In this document: positions 26,824 through 35,527 of the stretch, in pieces | Numbering within the stretch: the stretch's first letter is position 1 | How the letters are laid out: every line of letters starts with the position of its first letter | DNA from: Bodo saltans | Lineage: Eukaryota > Euglenozoa > Kinetoplastea > Eubodonida > Bodonidae | NCBI GenBank assembly: GCA_001460835.1 | Contig: CYKH01000513.1 | Span: 4,463 to 50,409, forward strand | Reading direction: 5' to 3' | Length of the DNA: 45,947 nucleotides | Notes under the pieces: generated by a model | Seen by the model: only the letters and a program-made list of their open reading frames with translations | Told to the model about the DNA's origin: nothing | Databases searched by the model: none | Program-made: the position numbers and the translations under genes

Positions 26824-29208
26824 GTGGGTGGGCTGATGGATGAAGCGTCCGCTCAAGGGCAAGGACAACAAAACGAAACCAACAATAACGTCGTCATGCC
26901 TGTGTTCGATCTCGAAGCTCGCAGCTGGGCGTTCCGTAGTACCTTCGGTGACGTGCCATGCGCACGCTGCCACCACGTGTCTGTTGTGTACGAGCTGATG
27001 GATGAAGCGTCCGCTCAAGGTCAAGGACAACAAAACGAAACCAATAACAACGTTGTCATGCCTGTGTTTGACCTCGAAGCTCGCAGCTGGGCGTTTCGTA
27101 GTACCTTCGGTGATGTGCCATGCGCACGCTGCCACCACGTGTCTGTTGTGTACGGCGACACCCTCATGGTGCATGGCGGGTACCCGATCCTATCAGGCCA
27201 GCAGAAGGAGCTCACGGCTGAGGAAATGTCTTCCATGCAGCACACGATGTTTGATGTGCATGAACTCAGCATCACGACGCTGCGATGGCGGCGGATTAGC
27301 ACTGCGCAGAGTCCTTCTCTTTGGGGACACTCCGCTGTAGCGTTCAACAAGAATGTCATCGTCTTTGGAGGCGTGGATGTTGTGGAGAACACAGAGACAG
27401 GTGCTGTGGCTGTGTGGCATCAAGAAAAGAAGTTGTGGCGATGGGCGGACTTCCAAAATTTAGATCTTAAGTGCGCGATGCACACGGCGGCGCTAGATGG
27501 CTCGAGAATGCTTATCTTTGGTGGCGTCTCCTTCAAAACACAAAAGAAGCTTCGATCGTTGTACGAGTTTAACTTAGAGTTTGGCACGTGGCGGGAATTG
27601 AACCCTCGAGGGCAAATGCCCGAGGGGAGAATTGGCCATGCCGTTGTGACGTTTCAGCAAAATATGATCGTCATTGGTGGATCGATCGAAGGAGACAGCA
27701 GTAACGGTGATGGAAGCCTCACCTCGTCTTCTGCTCGGTTCGATCGAAAGATTTATGTGTTCAACTCTCAAACCAGTGATTGGCGATCGATGCAAATTTC
27801 TGTGAATGCCACCGGGGATCTTGGTGACGGACGCACCGCCTCCCCAGGAGCGGCATCCAGCGCTCAAACTCCAGGGCAGCAACGCCTCAACCCAACGAAT
27901 GCTGCTTGGTCCATCAACAAGTCCCGAAATCAGACTGCCGATGAGAGTGACTGGGATGCGACGGCGAATAGAGTGCGTGACACACTAACACGCGCCAAGG
28001 CCATTCAACAGCTAGCTGACACCGCTGCGGACGCTCTCAATCACCAACAGCAGTACGATGAGCAAGGAGGGCAGGCGGCTCAACGCCAGGAGGGGCCGCA
28101 AGCATCCCTTCAACGCCTGCAGCGCCAGGCGGACCCAAATGTGTCATTCGAGTACCATGGCAACGGGGGCGGGCAGTACCAGCAGCAGCAAGACCCAGAG
28201 ACGCGCCGGATGTTAGAACACCTGAAACGCGAAAATGATACTCTGAGAAAGCAGCTGGAAGAGTTCCGAAATTTGAGTCTCAATCAAGGTGCTGTGAATC
28301 CTTACGAAGTTCCCGTGTATAACACCGCTGCCGGCGTCGTTCCTGAAAACGAATCTTTGGCTTCCCCTGGTCGCTCTCGAGGCCACGCGCGCCTTGAAGG
28401 AAACTCTGCACTTACAGAGCTTGCTCCTAGGCTAAACATTAATGTCGCTGAGCCCCCACGCGCTGTTGGAGGCGGCAGCTCCGGTTACATGTCGCGCTCC
28501 GCTGTTAGTGCGTTGGTGAACAGCAGTCTACGGGATCAACCTGCTAGCACATCGTTGGCTGCCAATCTTCGAGCAGCCGCCTCGATGGATCCGATGTCGT
28601 ACCTCACTCAGACGCCACACGTCGCTGCATTCCAACAGAATGCGTCATCCTTTGGTCATGCGGCGCTACCTGGGAGCTATCAGGCACCTCGAACGTATGA
28701 AGAGCTTTTCGGACGGCGAGGCGGTGCGTTGTCTTCATCGGACCCAGGCAGCTTTTCTCAGCATGCCCTTCAAGCAAGCATTCCTAGAAACGAAGCGATG
28801 CCACCTGTACCAAATAGCTTGAAGCCGCTGCTGTCCATCTTAACAGGTGGCATGATCCCAGGTACCTCCATTCCTCAACAATTTGGTGCCTCTGGCACAC
28901 AGTACGGTCAATCCGCACCACAAGGAGGGTACAACCCCTCATCATACGGCAATAATGGTGCCTACTATGACGCCGGTAGTGGTGGTGGTGGATATCTCAA
29001 CGCCCAGCTCCACCACCACAAAGGCATGATCCCAGGTACCTCCATTCCTCAACAATTTGGTGGTGCCTCTGGCGCACAGTACGGTCAATCCGCACCAGGA
29101 GGGTACAACCCCGCATCATACAGCAATAATGGTACCTACTACGACGCCGGTAGTAGTGGTGGTGGATATCTCAACGCCCAGCTCCACCACAACAACGCCT
29201 CGGCATGA
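26824..29208 (+). CDS. Kelch-repeat protein with coiled coil and Gly/Gln/Tyr-rich tail, 5' partial
   Basis: The frame is open from the gap. Kelch motifs appear as HHVSVVYGDTLMVHGG, GHSAVAFNKNVIVFGG, MHTAALDGSRMLIFGG and GHAVVTFQQNMIVIGG, each with the GG and the following Y/W of a beta-propeller blade; about four to five blades are visible and the first probably lie in the gap. A Gln-rich linker, a short coiled coil (LEHLKRENDTLRKQLEEF, near 28215) and a disordered tail with two similar 58-60 residue GYNP/YDAG repeats follow. The first blade is doubled by a 162-base unit (26833 and 26995). The frame closes at 29208 only because of an exact 179-base duplication; the true C-terminus is in the next entry. 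Kelch propellers bind other proteins; partner unknown. Confidence 0.8.
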   Translation: MGGLMDEASAQGQGQQNETNNNVVMPVFDLEARSWAFRSTFGDVPCARCHHVSVVYELMDEASAQGQGQQNETNNNVVMPVFDLEARSWAFRSTFGDVPCARCHHVSVVYGDTLMVHGGYPILSGQQKELTAEEMSSMQHTMFDVHELSITTLRWRRISTAQSPSLWGHSAVAFNKNVIVFGGVDVVENTETGAVAVWHQEKKLWRWADFQNLDLKCAMHTAALDGSRMLIFGGVSFKTQKKLRSLYEFNLEFGTWRELNPRGQMPEGRIGHAVVTFQQNMIVIGGSIEGDSSNGDGSLTSSSARFDRKIYVFNSQTSDWRSMQISVNATGDLGDGRTASPGAASSAQTPGQQRLNPTNAAWSINKSRNQTADESDWDATANRVRDTLTRAKAIQQLADTAADALNHQQQYDEQGGQAAQRQEGPQASLQRLQRQADPNVSFEYHGNGGGQYQQQQDPETRRMLEHLKRENDTLRKQLEEFRNLSLNQGAVNPYEVPVYNTAAGVVPENESLASPGRSRGHARLEGNSALTELAPRLNINVAEPPRAVGGGSSGYMSRSAVSALVNSSLRDQPASTSLAANLRAAASMDPMSYLTQTPHVAAFQQNASSFGHAALPGSYQAPRTYEELFGRRGGALSSSDPGSFSQHALQASIPRNEAMPPVPNSLKPLLSILTGGMIPGTSIPQQFGASGTQYGQSAPQGGYNPSSYGNNGAYYDAGSGGGGYLNAQLHHHKGMIPGTSIPQQFGGASGAQYGQSAPGGYNPASYSNNGTYYDAGSSGGGYLNAQLHHNNASA
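26833..27156 (+). repeat. 162-base in-frame duplication in the kelch gene, synonymous differences only
   Basis: Copies begin at 26833 and 26995. I count eight differences, all at third positions and all silent. Confidence 0.9.
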
Positions 29209-29380
29209 TCCCAGGTACCTCCATTCCTCAACAATTTGGTGGTGCCTCTGGCGCACAGTACGGTCAATCCGCACCAGGAGGGTACAACCCCGCATCATAC
29301 AGCAATAATGGTACCTACTACGACGCCGGTAGTAGTGGTGGTGGATATCTCAACGCCCAGCTCCACCACAACAACGCCTC
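28849..29380 (+). repeat. Three copies of a tail unit in the kelch gene; copies 2 and 3 identical
   Basis: Units begin at 28849, 29023 and 29202. Copy 1 differs from copy 2 in protein sequence and spacing (174 bases, in frame). Copies 2 and 3 are identical over 179 bases by eye, and 179 is not a multiple of three, so the frame changes at copy 3. Confidence 0.9.
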
Positions 29381-29600
29381 CACAAACAACGGAGTTCCAC
29401 CTGGGCAGCAGCAATTCGGTGCGCATTATTCCGCCGCACGAACTCAGCACAACGCCTCCCAGCAGGCTTTAGATTCTTCGTTGCAATACGATGGACACGG
29501 TCATGCCGGTCACGTAACCCCACGCCGCGCCAACACCGGCTCGCTATCGAAACTAGTGAATGGTCAAGGGTCGATGTTATCATTGGGAATGCTTCAGTGA
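29202..29600 (+). CDS. Kelch protein, C-terminal end in shifted frame
   Basis: Repeats the last 59 residues of the preceding frame and then continues with STNNGVPPGQQQFGAHY and about 65 further residues to a stop at 29600. Ending near here is more credible than the stop at 29208 because composition and style continue unbroken. This is most likely the true C-terminus of the kelch protein rather than a separate gene. Confidence 0.7.
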   Translation, partial: GMIPGTSIPQQFGGASGAQYGQSAPGGYNPASYSNNGTYYDAGSSGGGYLNAQLHHNNASTNNGVPPGQQQFGAHYSAARTQHNASQQALDSSLQYDGHGHAGHVTPRRANTGSLSKLVNGQGSMLSLGMLQ

Positions 29601-29809
29601 AGATCACACGCACTTCAAGCTCACCATCCTCCACATAACTGTTCACCAAATGTCGTTCGTCCCACCCTTCCTTTTGTACACGCTCCTTCTTCGAAAAAGG
29701 AAAATATTTTTCCTTTGTACGATGTTGTTGAATCTAGAATATTCAAAACGCTGAAGGTGCTTCCTAATGGCATGACTGTGGCATGATAAGCAACCATTAT
29801 TCCTCCATT

Positions 29810-29837
29810 GATTTTTTTTCTTTTCTCGGCCCATTAG
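29810..29837 (+). promoter_or_regulatory. Spliced-leader acceptor of the TPR-like gene (predicted)
   Basis: A strong T-rich tract ends in AG at 29836-29837. It lies inside the longest ORF, which begins at 29783, and so argues for the downstream ATG at 29861. Confidence 0.65.
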
Positions 29838-29860
29838 AGGCGATTGATTTTCACACAGGG

Positions 29861-32254
29861 ATGCGGCCCTCATCAGCCAATCCTAGGACAAGGGTGCCTC
29901 AGCGCCCCTCGTCCGCCTCAATCTACACTGCCTCGATACGTAGTACTGGTAATGCTGTGGCACCGTCCCTTACACCCAGGCAGCGTCCAACTGTGAACCG
30001 CGCTCCTCTCGATTCCTCCAACGTCAACGGTCTTGCTCGAACATTGCCACAAATTTCGACAGCTTTGCAAGAAGACACCATGTTTGGGCATGTCGAGGAG
30101 CACACCCACATGACGCGCATAAGTGTAGATCAACCAGTTTCAGAATCTCACCAATCAGCTGCAGCTTCGGCTGCAAGAACCTTTCTCGAATCCTGCCGAA
30201 GAAGGGGTGAAGATTCTTCCGACGCTGTCGACACGGAGGCCAAACCTGTTGCCCATCGTGTGCACGTAGAAACAGAAGTCGATGCATCGCCGCGAGGTTC
30301 CTCTCAGCGAAGTGGAGATTCCAACGCCCTCCTTGCTGCGGTTGCTTTTCTGGATCAAGGTGACTATGCAGCGGCATTCCGTGCTTTTTCGCAACTTGAG
30401 GCAAGCATCGCATCCGTCCTTTCAACGGGGTCCACCACCTCCGATGATCGAGTCGCTGCGTGTAGATATTTCTTGAACTTCGGTGTGTGCGCCGCAACTT
30501 GTGGACTGCACGATAAAGCTTGCACTCTCTTTGAGCGTGCAAAGCGCGTTGCTATTATTGACGGTAAGAATGGAGTCCTGCTTGAAGCATGCAATTTCAA
30601 TCTTCGAGTCGTGAGAAAGCACATAGCTGAAGCGCAGCGTCAGGATCCATCGTGGCTCACAAAGTCTTCAGCTAACATGGCAAGAGAGTACTACACATTT
30701 GTCAACACAACGGCCACAAATGCTCAACAAGACGCAGTTCAGCTGCCTGCACGCCCCAAAACAACGGAGATCGTTCCTCCTTCGTCACCTCCCGCACCTA
30801 ATGCACTCCCAGAGGCGTTGTGTGATCTTATCGCCTCATCATTGCTTTCCAACGCTCGTTCATCGATGCAAGCCGACGCCTCTCCAATGAATCGCACCAA
30901 ACTATGCGTGATGGTCTCACGTCCTCACGCTGCACAAGAGTTAGCGTGGTACTTCAGCTCGATGGACGAAGCGGAACTTCATCGGCCTATGGAGATGCGT
31001 GTTAAGGGTGAAGCGTCTATCGATGGAGGCTACGGTGGCGTGACGAACGACATTGTGGGCGTCTTCTTTCGAGCCGTGTTGGAAATGGCTCTGTCCTACG
31101 GCCGTATATCAACAGTCGCTGCCGCTTCGAGTGTGCTGAAGCAACACGATGCAAGGCAGGGCGTTACGCCAGCAGATCATTTCTATTCGCTAGGTGTGTT
31201 GATGGTGAAGTGCTTCATTGAAGGGCGGTCCTTCACTGTCTTGCGCCGTTTGCTGGCCTACGAGGGAATTGCGCATTTTGTTTTGGCGTCAAGGGCATTT
31301 ACTGACGCCTCAACTCCTAGAAACCCTACCACACCACTGCAAGCATTCCTGCAGTGGCTGCCTGACGCTACTCTGCGCTGGGGATCACTTCACGCGGTCT
31401 CGTCTGTATTGCTGAACGATCTGCGTCGATTGGATCAAGAAACGGGAAGCAACTTCTCTCACGGAGTGGAATGGTACTGGCAGAGAAAAAAGATTAGCAA
31501 CGATGCAACGGAGTGGTGTGAAGAATTTCTGCCCCTTTGTGCCGACTGGATCCAGCACGTGACATCCATTCCCCCTGGTTGGAATGATACATCTGCAACA
31601 TTGCCGGACGTTCAGCGGTTAATGTTTCTTTGGGATAACGTTCTGTGGAGCCGATACGAAGTTTTGTCGAATGTTCGGCGTGGTGTCAGCTTCGCTGCGA
31701 ACATTCTCCCCGATGCAATTTTATCCTCCACTCTGTCCGGCGTGCCATCGGCCACACACAATGCCGCGCTTGAGGGAAGCATTGTGAAATTATTTCAAAA
31801 CACTGTGTGCGGAGGTGATGCTCACGGCCCTGTTGTGACCGGGAAAGACATCGTGGAACGGTTGGAGTTCCGGGGATGGGGTACGGATACCGAAGCACCG
31901 TACATGTTGTGCTCATGGCTGCATCAAGCTGCCCCGCAAATGGCCGTGGACTTCTTGGCCTTGTGCACGGGAATGACTGCATTACCCTTTGAGGCCTCCA
32001 CCTCTGCTCAACCAAAGATGCCTGGTATCATCGTGATGCCGACCACAATGCATTTGTATGCCCGAACATGTTTCTTTACGTTGTACATTCCAAGGTGGGA
32101 GGGCTGCATGCATTTGTATGCCCGAACATGTTTCTTTACGTTGTACATTCCAAGGTGGGAGGGCTGCGCTGTGGCTGAAGTCCATGCGTGCATCGACGCA
32201 GCGGTGTGTGCGTACCGGCACTCTGCCGTCATGCACGAAGTAGATATCTCGTAG
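29861..32254 (+). CDS. TPR-like helical-repeat protein, 797 residues
   Basis: The N-terminal 110 residues are Ser/Arg/Pro-rich and disordered. Around residues 155-265 helix pairs resemble tetratricopeptide repeats: LLAAVAFLDQGDYAAAFRAF, then FLNFGVCAATCGLHDKACTLFERAKRVA. The rest is alpha-helical without a domain I can name; hydrophobic stretches are too short for membrane spans. TPR-like proteins commonly scaffold IFT or flagellar complexes in kinetoplastids, but nothing here identifies a partner. Start chosen at 29861 because a pyrimidine tract and AG lie between 29783 and this ATG. Near the C-terminus a 60-base block is exactly doubled (32048 and 32108), adding 20 residues in frame. Confidence 0.7.
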   Translation: MRPSSANPRTRVPQRPSSASIYTASIRSTGNAVAPSLTPRQRPTVNRAPLDSSNVNGLARTLPQISTALQEDTMFGHVEEHTHMTRISVDQPVSESHQSAAASAARTFLESCRRRGEDSSDAVDTEAKPVAHRVHVETEVDASPRGSSQRSGDSNALLAAVAFLDQGDYAAAFRAFSQLEASIASVLSTGSTTSDDRVAACRYFLNFGVCAATCGLHDKACTLFERAKRVAIIDGKNGVLLEACNFNLRVVRKHIAEAQRQDPSWLTKSSANMAREYYTFVNTTATNAQQDAVQLPARPKTTEIVPPSSPPAPNALPEALCDLIASSLLSNARSSMQADASPMNRTKLCVMVSRPHAAQELAWYFSSMDEAELHRPMEMRVKGEASIDGGYGGVTNDIVGVFFRAVLEMALSYGRISTVAAASSVLKQHDARQGVTPADHFYSLGVLMVKCFIEGRSFTVLRRLLAYEGIAHFVLASRAFTDASTPRNPTTPLQAFLQWLPDATLRWGSLHAVSSVLLNDLRRLDQETGSNFSHGVEWYWQRKKISNDATEWCEEFLPLCADWIQHVTSIPPGWNDTSATLPDVQRLMFLWDNVLWSRYEVLSNVRRGVSFAANILPDAILSSTLSGVPSATHNAALEGSIVKLFQNTVCGGDAHGPVVTGKDIVERLEFRGWGTDTEAPYMLCSWLHQAAPQMAVDFLALCTGMTALPFEASTSAQPKMPGIIVMPTTMHLYARTCFFTLYIPRWEGCMHLYARTCFFTLYIPRWEGCAVAEVHACIDAAVCAYRHSAVMHEVDIS
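32048..32167 (+). repeat. Exact 60-base tandem duplication, in frame
   Basis: Two adjacent identical copies at 32048-32107 and 32108-32167, each coding MHLYARTCFF and ten more residues. Confidence 0.97.
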
Positions 32255-32257
32255 ATT

Positions 32258-32376
32258 ATACTCTTCTTTTTTCTTTTTTTTTGATTCACGTCTTGAAGCT
32301 TTTTTTCCCCCTTTTGTCTACTCGACCTTGTGTTACATTATTTTTTGCTGTTGTTGTTGTTTTTTGCGGCTCGTAG
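32258..32376 (+). promoter_or_regulatory. Long pyrimidine-rich region and spliced-leader acceptor (predicted)
   Basis: Over 100 bases dominated by T and C, including GTT repeats near 32348-32360, end at AG 32375-32376. The leader to the ATG at 32430 holds no upstream ATG. Confidence 0.65.
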
Positions 32377-32429
32377 AGAAAGGTGAATAACGTCAAACAC
32401 TAACGTCTACTGTCCACCTCTCTAAATAT

Positions 32430-34640
32430 ATGCCATCATCCCCGCCCATGCTAAGTGCAAGTGCCGTTCAATCACCAGAAGCCCCAGCCAGGTCTCGGCT
32501 ATCGACAAGTCATCCTATCCAGTTTTCTCCCAGCGGTTCCACACCAGGAGTTGTTACTAATACCGCCCGCACCCCAGAAGTTCAGAGCGCTGCTTCTGTC
32601 GATTCACCCCCTCGAAGCGCCACAAATCAGCGCCTTGCGGCTGCACTGAAGTCATTACGAGTGAACTCATCAACATCGTCTTCGTCTTCTACGTCCTCGT
32701 CATCGTCACGATCTTCATCTGCCAGCAACGCGTCCACTGCGATGGATGATGAACCTGCTGTAGTTCCGCAGCAAACTCCTGTTCGTCATTATGACGTCGT
32801 TCCTGCCGCGCTGACGCCTCCAGGGAACCAGTCATTCCGTGAAGTCTCAGTATCGAGCCCACCGAACCAAGTGGACATCAAGCAGCAGCAAATAGGCTAC
32901 GATCATGCATTGATGTCCTCCTGGGCCAAAGTATCAGACCTCGCATCGGATATTGTGTCGCAACTACAATACGCACTTCCACAGGAGCATCTCCGTTCGC
33001 TTGCGTTGTACAGAGATTCTATTTCCGAGGCACTCCCAAAGGTTGCGGCAAGCATGCACGATCCCGCATCCTTTATCTCAACCTCACCGCTGAAGCGTGG
33101 CGGTGCTAGCACGTCCGTTGGGGAGGTTGTACGAACTCCAACGGTCGATGCGCTTGATCAGGTGGACGCCTTCCGCGATGAAGTGGAGTTGCTCATGAAA
33201 CACCACCAGCTCTCGATCGAGTCCCGCATTGAACGAAGGAAAGCGCAGCTGCAAGAAGTGCAAAATACCAACGCCCTCCTCACTCTACAGAAAGAGCGAT
33301 TGGAACGCATCTTCAACGATCACCACGACGAAGATGTTCAAACAGAGATTGGTTACTCTTGCAGCGTCGCCTCAATTCACGAAACATTAAAGGAGCTGTC
33401 AGAACGCATCGAACTTCATCAGCAACGTGAGCAGGCTGTTGATGCGACGTTTATTTCCAAACAAGAGGACACTCCACAGGACAAGCGGACAACCGAAGGG
33501 AGCGATGTGGTTCCTCTGAAAAGTCAATCACGCCCGCGTGAAGCGTTAGATGAGCTCACGGATCGAGCGCTGCCTCTCAACTCAGCCGTGGCGTTCTTGT
33601 CCATGTGGACCAATGCTCAGCAGCACCATGCCCGTGCCTACGCAGGGTATCAAACGTTCCTAAAGGAGACGGAAACTGAAGAAGCTCGGACACGACGGTG
33701 GAAGAACCGGTTTGCGTTGAATCATCCGGAGGCGTTCGCTGAGTATGTCGATGATTTCCAACAGCGTGTGAATGAACAGCGTCAGGTCTACTTGAACGAA
33801 ATTTCTCCGGTGGAGACGTACGTCAACACAATTTCCGAGACGCAGAATGAAAACAAACATCGAAAAATGACTCGTAGCAGAAGTCCAGTTCGTGACCGCT
33901 CTACTGCTCGATCTGTGAGTCCGCGCCTGCCAGACTTGCGACTGGCTGAGTTGGCTGTCGTTCAACGTCACCCTGTCGATGAACCGCAGCGCGACGAGGA
34001 TAGTTCGAGAGCAGCAGTGGTGAGTCCGACGTGTCTTTCCGCACCAAAGTCGCCTCGTGTCAACAATCGAATCAACGAATTTGTGTCGAAAGACACGCCG
34101 CGTGTGCTGTCCACCACAAGCTACCCTAGCAACAACAACGTTACCAACAAGGACGGACCAGTAAGTCCTTCGTACTCGCAGGTCTCGGGAGTTTTGCCTA
34201 AGTCACCACGCCGCCCTTGCCCTCTTAGCAATGATGACCTCGCACTCCTGCCCGATACTGCACGAACAGACGTTTCCGTCGGTGGTCGTTCCACCACACG
34301 CTCTGCTGCGGCCAGGTCGCCCTCGCGCCGTGAGGCGGCATTCCGCAACAACGGCATGGTGCACGTTTGTACTTCTGAGCAAGCGGTAGATCATTTTCTC
34401 GTTCCTCGCCAGGCCAGCGCAACCAACCCGCGTGTGAACGGTGGCTCTGATCTCCCCTCGCTTCAAACACTACTGCTTCGCAAGAAGAAGCTTCAAGCAG
34501 AGCTTGCTCAGCTCCAAAACCTCGCGAAGAAAGAAATGGTTGTGCAGATGAGAATGATGGATGGTGCACAACGTACTGCCGAGCAGCGTCTTGCAAGGGC
34601 TCGCCGCCGCCGAGAGGCTCCTGTCTTGGCTGAAATCTAA
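32430..34640 (+). CDS. Coiled-coil, Ser-rich cytoskeletal-type protein, 736 residues
   Basis: No family recognised. Residues 1-130 are Ser/Pro-rich with a poly-Ser run (near 80-95). A long helical segment at about 240-340 (coiled coil around IERRKAQLQEVQNTNALL) and another at about 395-475 follow, then an Arg/Ser stretch reminiscent of SR motifs (TRSRSPVRDRSTARSVSPRL, near 33875). The C-terminus is a basic coiled coil (LLLRKKKLQAELAQLQNL, near 34470). The order disorder-helix-disorder-helix is typical of structural or microtubule-associated proteins; function is inferred only from composition. Confidence 0.7.
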   Translation: MPSSPPMLSASAVQSPEAPARSRLSTSHPIQFSPSGSTPGVVTNTARTPEVQSAASVDSPPRSATNQRLAAALKSLRVNSSTSSSSSTSSSSSRSSSASNASTAMDDEPAVVPQQTPVRHYDVVPAALTPPGNQSFREVSVSSPPNQVDIKQQQIGYDHALMSSWAKVSDLASDIVSQLQYALPQEHLRSLALYRDSISEALPKVAASMHDPASFISTSPLKRGGASTSVGEVVRTPTVDALDQVDAFRDEVELLMKHHQLSIESRIERRKAQLQEVQNTNALLTLQKERLERIFNDHHDEDVQTEIGYSCSVASIHETLKELSERIELHQQREQAVDATFISKQEDTPQDKRTTEGSDVVPLKSQSRPREALDELTDRALPLNSAVAFLSMWTNAQQHHARAYAGYQTFLKETETEEARTRRWKNRFALNHPEAFAEYVDDFQQRVNEQRQVYLNEISPVETYVNTISETQNENKHRKMTRSRSPVRDRSTARSVSPRLPDLRLAELAVVQRHPVDEPQRDEDSSRAAVVSPTCLSAPKSPRVNNRINEFVSKDTPRVLSTTSYPSNNNVTNKDGPVSPSYSQVSGVLPKSPRRPCPLSNDDLALLPDTARTDVSVGGRSTTRSAAARSPSRREAAFRNNGMVHVCTSEQAVDHFLVPRQASATNPRVNGGSDLPSLQTLLLRKKKLQAELAQLQNLAKKEMVVQMRMMDGAQRTAEQRLARARRRREAPVLAEI

Positions 34641-34862
34641 CGTCGTGGCTATGTGCCTTGGTGCGTCTTCTGGTTTTTTTGTACGGTACTTTACCCGCTT
34701 TCATATACGTTGTGTTCACACTAAACCTAACCTTCTGCGCATTTATTATTTATCACTCTCATCTGGCTATTGTTGGTATGCACGTCATCGCTGTTGTCGC
34801 AAAGGAAGGTGCTACAGGGGTGCTCCTTCATATTCACACACATCTTAAGAAACAAGGAGTCC

Positions 34863-35111
34863 ATGTTTCATCACCACCACCATCACCATCATCACCACCA
34901 TCAACATGTAAGGCCATCGGCAACTCCGGCCTTTCTCCCACCGCCACCGAATAGTGGATCATTTCAACATTACCACGGTGCTAACAGAAGCACCCAAGAA
35001 AGCGATGTGATAAAGAAATTGGATCGATACGCGAAATGGATTGAAGAAGAGGCTTGGAAATTTGAAGGGCCTTGTGGGTCGTACTTCCGGTACGATGCCT
35101 CTCGTGACTGA
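34863..35111 (+). CDS. Small protein with 11-His tract, frame 1 of 2
   Basis: ATG at 34863 gives MF followed by eleven His, QH, a Pro-rich linker (AFLPPPPNSG) and a charged helix (SDVIKKLDRYAKWIEEEAW), ending at 35111 after 82 residues. The His codons mix CAC and CAT, so the run is not a simple trinucleotide expansion. The last 15 residues may not be real: the +1 frame from about 35065 is equally coding-like and runs to 35268. If a one-base error lies near 35060-35090 the protein would be about 135 residues. Not recognised; could bind metal through the His tract. Confidence 0.5.
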   Translation: MFHHHHHHHHHHHQHVRPSATPAFLPPPPNSGSFQHYHGANRSTQESDVIKKLDRYAKWIEEEAWKFEGPCGSYFRYDASRD

Positions 35112-35268
35112 GGAGGCGAAGACTTTTCTGCGGGCCTTCCACACCGAATACGATACACTTCGGTGGGACCTTGGGCACACGCAGAGAACACAAATTGTAG
35201 AATTGTTTACCTTACTTTTGCCTTATTTTGGTTTACTTGCAAGTTCAATTCAAAACAATCATGATTAG
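35065..35268 (+). CDS. Possible continuation of the poly-His protein, frame 2 of 2
   Basis: Overlaps the end of the previous frame and continues with GLVGRTSGTMPLVTEEAKT, FLRAFHTEYDTLRW and LFTLLLPYFGLLASS to a stop at 35268. An internal ATG at 35095 could serve as a start for a 57-residue peptide. Amphipathic helices suggest that it is real coding sequence, most simply the C-terminal half of the gene that begins at 34863. Confidence 0.4.
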   Translation, partial: KGLVGRTSGTMPLVTEEAKTFLRAFHTEYDTLRWDLGHTQRTQIVELFTLLLPYFGLLASSIQNNHD

Positions 35269-35282
35269 AACTAGTGGTTGAT

Positions 35283-35313
35283 TGCTTCCTTCTTCCTTTT
35301 TTTTTACTTGCAG
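35283..35313 (+). promoter_or_regulatory. Spliced-leader acceptor of the giant gene (predicted)
   Basis: A strong T/C tract ends in AG at 35312-35313 and implies a 214-base 5' leader before the ATG at 35528, unusually long for this cluster. Confidence 0.65.
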
Positions 35314-35324
35314 TTAGATTTCAG

Positions 35325-35404
35325 CTGTCTAGGTAGAGCAAACCTGGAAGTCTCTAGACAGTACGCTTGCTTCTTTTTTGTTGGCAACTGGAGATTTAGT
35401 TGCC
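35325..35404 (+). other. Two adjacent hairpins in the leader of the giant gene
   Basis: Hairpin 1: 35325-35332 (ctgtctag) pairs exactly with 35354-35361. Hairpin 2: 35383-35389 (ggcaact) pairs exactly with 35398-35404, loop of eight. The rest of the leader holds a six-codon ORF (35478-35498). No tRNA or snoRNA box is convincing. Confidence 0.55.
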
Positions 35405-35527
35405 TGAAACAAAAAAACTTCGCGTGAGTGACCATAATCGAACCTCCCAAACTCCCGTCGTGTCGTGTGCAGTGTGAATGAAAACAAGTGCGATTTAGTT
35501 AAACAAACCGACAACCCCCTACATATC

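Noticed and set aside
29783-29860. Upstream in-frame ATG of the TPR-like gene
   Set aside because: The pyrimidine tract and AG used for trans-splicing lie between it and the ATG at 29861, so it would be removed from the mRNA.
35325-35361. tRNA-like element (the string ggtagagc resembles a D-arm)
   Set aside because: No acceptor stem, anticodon arm or T-arm can be drawn around it on either strand.
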